Assembly: GCA_028693555.1 (NCBI GenBank)
Contig: JAQUVD010000012.1
Coordinates: forward strand, 19,382 to 83,381
Length of the DNA stretch: 64,000 nt
Origin: Hespellia sp.
GTDB lineage: Bacteria > Bacillota > Clostridia > Lachnospirales > Lachnospiraceae
Direction of reading: 5' to 3'
The position numbers and the translations under genes are program-made. Below are positions 61,998 to 64,000 of the stretch, one piece after another. How positions within the stretch are numbered: position 1 is the first letter of the stretch; every line of letters starts with the position of its first letter. The notes beneath the pieces are model-generated. The model was not told the origin of the DNA. It ran no database searches and saw only the letters and a list, made by a program, of their open reading frames with translations.

Positions 61998-62849
61998 ATG
62001 GAAAAGAAAGACAATACAAGACGAAGCAGCATACCGCCGACACTGCTTCAGCTGAGGTTCCTGATTGAACTGGAAAAACTGAAAAGTAGATGGGGTTCAG
62101 CAAGCATGATTGCAGAATGCTGTGGTACAACACAGGCAACTGTCAGCAGGTATTTCAAGGTCTGCATCAATAATGGCTATCTGAAGGAAGACTTTCAATT
62201 CACAGAAACAGGAAAACTATGGCTGGCAGAATACAAGAGTCTGATTGTGAAGCTGACCAACTATCTTCGGGCGATTGGTATCCCAGAGCAGGAACTGGAA
62301 GATAATCTGCGCGCCATGATAGGAAATGTGGAAATGCATACATTGAAAAAAATGGTAGATGATAATGCCGGAACACCCGTGCAGCGGGCAATGCGCACCA
62401 AGAAAATGGTAAGATTTGCACCAGAAGAACAAGAAGCTCTGGAAGATTGTCAGGTGTATTTCAAACTGCTGTGTATGGAGAATTATGCTTCGGACATGGA
62501 GAAATGCTTTTCTATGGCAAACCTTGGTTTTGAACGTGAGGCTTACCTGCGTCACGACAAAGAGCAGGATAAATGGTATCTGGAATTGACGGCCCGGGAT
62601 ATGGCTGCGCATTCCCGAGTGAGCGGTGAAAACATGATTGGACATGTGGCAACACTCAAATATGACAGAGAGGGTATACTGACAGCGGCAGAAATGGAAA
62701 ACGAGAAAGTGAAAGTTCCGTTGGATTACTGTCATTTCCGCCGGGGTTCTGGACTGGAGCGAGTCGGATATCTGGCAGCAACGTTCACCTGTAATGTTGG
62801 TAATTCACATATGCCGGAGAGTACAGCATTACTTTTTTTTGCTTTTTAA
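61998..62849 (+). CDS. DtxR-like paralogue lacking metal ligands
   Basis: 283 residues. It aligns along its length with the preceding gene: winged helix (SRWGSASMIAECCGTTQATVSRYF, i.e. residues about 30-70), FTETGKLWLAEYKSLIVKLTNYL, then PEQELEDNLRAMIGNVEMHTL. In place of the CRLEH metal block it reads NLRAMIGN, so no ligands remain. The C-terminal part (FEREAYLRHDKEQDKWYLELTARDMAAHSRVSGEN) parallels the unknown domain of its partner. It may form heterodimers or respond to a non-metal signal. GGAAATGG is the only, weak, ribosome site, so translation may be coupled. Confidence 0.7.
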   Translation: MEKKDNTRRSSIPPTLLQLRFLIELEKLKSRWGSASMIAECCGTTQATVSRYFKVCINNGYLKEDFQFTETGKLWLAEYKSLIVKLTNYLRAIGIPEQELEDNLRAMIGNVEMHTLKKMVDDNAGTPVQRAMRTKKMVRFAPEEQEALEDCQVYFKLLCMENYASDMEKCFSMANLGFEREAYLRHDKEQDKWYLELTARDMAAHSRVSGENMIGHVATLKYDREGILTAAEMENEKVKVPLDYCHFRRGSGLERVGYLAATFTCNVGNSHMPESTALLFFAF

Positions 62850-62968
62850 AATCCGGGAAAATCTTATTGAGAAACAAATTGCTAAAACTTATAAATCTTA
62901 CAATCCCTATTCTACAAGGAATTCTTCAAAATTATACATGGGGTGTATAACTTTCTTCGCATTTTTTA

Positions 62969-63096
62969 TTGACGCCTTATAGCGCATGTGATATAAATTG
63001 TTCGGAGATAGCTATGACTAACTAATTGGTGCTTTCAAAACAACAGAAGGTGCAATTTTTTTGAATATTAGGTTAGAAAGAACTAATACAAGTTAG
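62969..63096 (+). promoter_or_regulatory. Promoter and repeated GTTAG/CTAAY elements before the NEAT-like gene
   Basis: Promoter TTGACG, 17 bp, TATAAA (62969-62997). In the leader are CTAAC (63018), CTAAT (63022), GTTAG-AAAGAA-CTAAT (63072-63087) and GTTAG (63092). The 6-base-spaced pair has the same geometry as the element at 61083. The 307-base gap between genes otherwise holds nothing I recognise. Confidence 0.6.
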
Positions 63097-63156
63097 CAAC
63101 AAATGTCTATTGATAACAATAAATTTCAAGCCAAAAAGGTGGAGAGGAGGGATAAC

Positions 63157-63606
63157 ATGAAAAAGTTACTCAAAAAATTAACCGCTGCAGTCCTTGCAGC
63201 AACAATGATTATGGCGGTGGGGGTCATGGCATTCGCTGCGGATGGAGATGCGATAACACATCGGGCAGTTCTTTATAAAGAAGGCACATATGGCACTGAC
63301 TCACAAGTTGAATCAATGGGAAATGGTGCAATAGGAGAGACCAACGTTCAAGAAAACTCAGATGGTACTTTTACCGTAACGGTTGGATTGGTTGAGGATT
63401 TTAAGGCGTATGGAATAACTTCAAACATGAGAGAGATTACCGTAAACGGAACTGCGGCAACAATGTTAGATCAAGATGGTAACGGTAAATATGACGCTTT
63501 CCAGTTTACAGAAAGCATGGCTTTTCCTCAGAAGTTGACTGTCAGCTTTACAATCAAATCGTCAATTATGCCGATTAGTGCAACTGGAGATTTGGTGATT
63601 TACTAA
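63157..63606 (+). CDS. Secreted NEAT-like domain protein (candidate haem-binding)
   Basis: 149 residues. Signal peptide MKKLLKKLTAAVLAATMIMA ending at VMAFA-A (cleavage near residue 27). The rest is one beta-sandwich of about 115 residues with the NEAT pattern: AVLYKEGTYGTDSQVESMGNGAI, then DGTFTVTVGLVEDF, ITVNGTAATMLDQDG, KLTVSFTIKSSIMPISATGDLVI. NEAT domains capture haem in Gram-positive surface systems. The usual haem-ligating tyrosine near the C-terminal strands is not clear; the last residues are DLVIY. GGAGG before the ATG is ideal; an upstream in-frame start is rejected. Regulation by the DtxR-like pair is inferred. Confidence 0.7.
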   Translation: MKKLLKKLTAAVLAATMIMAVGVMAFAADGDAITHRAVLYKEGTYGTDSQVESMGNGAIGETNVQENSDGTFTVTVGLVEDFKAYGITSNMREITVNGTAATMLDQDGNGKYDAFQFTESMAFPQKLTVSFTIKSSIMPISATGDLVIY

Positions 63607-63647
63607 AGCTATATTAGAACTAGCGAAAAAGGATAAGAGGAGGAAAT

Positions 63648-64000
63648 ATGAAAAAAGTAAGAAAGGGAATTTTGACCTTATTGCTAATAATGTCAGTTGT
63701 ATCTGGAAATGTCTATCCGTTTCTATCAAGTTCAATTGCAACCGTCTACGCAAGCGAAACTGAAACAACGTTAGATAAATTGAAAGCATTGCTGGAAGAA
63801 GCAAAGAAATTGAACGAATCAGATTACACCCCAGAGAGCTGGGCGGATTTCGTAGAGGTGAGAGACAGTATCACAGCACCGGACGAAATACCGGAAAAAT
63901 ATCAGCAGGCGATTATGGATGGATTGCAGGAAGCGATGGACAATCTGGTCAAGGTAGAAACAACGTTAGACAAATTGAAAGCATTGCTGGAAGAAGCAAA
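63648..64000 (+). CDS. Secreted surface protein with FIVAR-like repeats (3' end outside window)
   Basis: First 117 residues only. Signal peptide KKVRKGILTLLLIMSVVSGN, with cleavage after TVYA. Then a repeat unit TTLDKLKALLEEAKKLN with ESWADFVEVRDSI, matching FIVAR (uncharacterised sugar-binding or spacer) modules found in large Gram-positive surface proteins. The next repeat begins at about 63958 with nearly the same DNA. AGGAGG precedes the ATG by six bases. Located 42 bp after the NEAT-like gene, so probably the same operon; such proteins often carry further NEAT domains and an anchor. Confidence 0.75.
   Translation, partial: MKKVRKGILTLLLIMSVVSGNVYPFLSSSIATVYASETETTLDKLKALLEEAKKLNESDYTPESWADFVEVRDSITAPDEIPEKYQQAIMDGLQEAMDNLVKVETTLDKLKALLEEA

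Noticed and set aside
1..64000. tRNA, rRNA, prophage or transposase genes
   Set aside because: Looked for tRNA-like ends, integrase/transposase motifs and rRNA stretches; none recognised.

Overview
The window looks like a chromosomal segment of a gut Clostridia bacterium, most likely a Lachnospiraceae member (Blautia / Dorea / Ruminococcus type). The reasons are a low-to-moderate G+C Gram-positive style throughout (strong AGGAGG ribosome sites, frequent GTG/TTG starts, lipoprotein solute-binding proteins), the non-orthologous FGGY ribulokinase, the FucI-like xylose isomerase type known from clostridia, several LytS/YesN-type sugar sensors, and typical Firmicutes housekeeping genes (mutS2, yhaM, an RlmCD-type methyltransferase). 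The species cannot be fixed from sequence alone.

Layout. (1) 1-6.5 kb: a partial ROK repressor faces a four-gene operon (SDR polyol dehydrogenase, ribulokinase-like kinase, GPH sugar symporter, HAD phosphatase), closed by a convergent AraC regulator. (2) 6.6-10.5 kb: L-arabinose operon araA, ribulokinase, araD. (3) 10.5-20 kb: a repeat/hairpin element, then a YesN/LytS two-component system, a YtfQ-RTF-like furanose/pentose ABC importer and an extra YtfQ-like binding protein. (4) 20.4-25.2 kb: an AraC regulator and the operon DUF4867 - FucI-like isomerase - xylulokinase, read as D-xylose catabolism. (5) 25.3-34.6 kb: membrane-anchored XylFII-like sensor, LytS kinase, YesN regulator, a second binding lipoprotein, then a ChvE/GguAB-type sugar ABC importer. 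Parts 1-5 together form a pentose island feeding L-ribulose-5-P and D-xylulose-5-P into the pentose phosphate pathway.

(6) 34.7-38 kb: a small accessory stretch with an AlbA/Schlafen-type regulator, a NYN-LOTUS putative RNase and an HD hydrolase, ending in a 128-bp near-perfect hairpin. (7) 38-51.4 kb: a glycan locus with a divergent binding protein and a LytS/YesN pair with its own binding protein. They are followed by a CUT1-type oligosaccharide importer (one binding protein, two permeases, no ATPase), a cysteine-rich Gfo/Idh oxidoreductase, a cytoplasmic GH29 fucosidase and a GH110-like alpha-galactosidase fused to a GNAT-like C-terminal domain. GH29 plus GH110 suggests import and intracellular cleavage of blood-group-B-type or mucin oligosaccharides.

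(8) 51.5-60.9 kb: core genes (2[4Fe-4S] ferredoxin, MerR regulator, mutS2 with an OmpR-type two-component system, an HtrA-like protein that has lost its catalytic residues, yhaM, rRNA methyltransferase). (9) 61-64 kb: two DtxR-like regulators, one with metal ligands and one without, then a secreted NEAT-like protein and the start of a FIVAR-repeat surface protein. A shared GTTAG-N6-CTAAY element suggests an iron/haem-responsive locus continuing past the window. The points most worth following are the GH110-GNAT fusion, the paired DtxR regulators with NEAT genes, the sensor modules with their own binding proteins, and the direct-repeat operator arrays.
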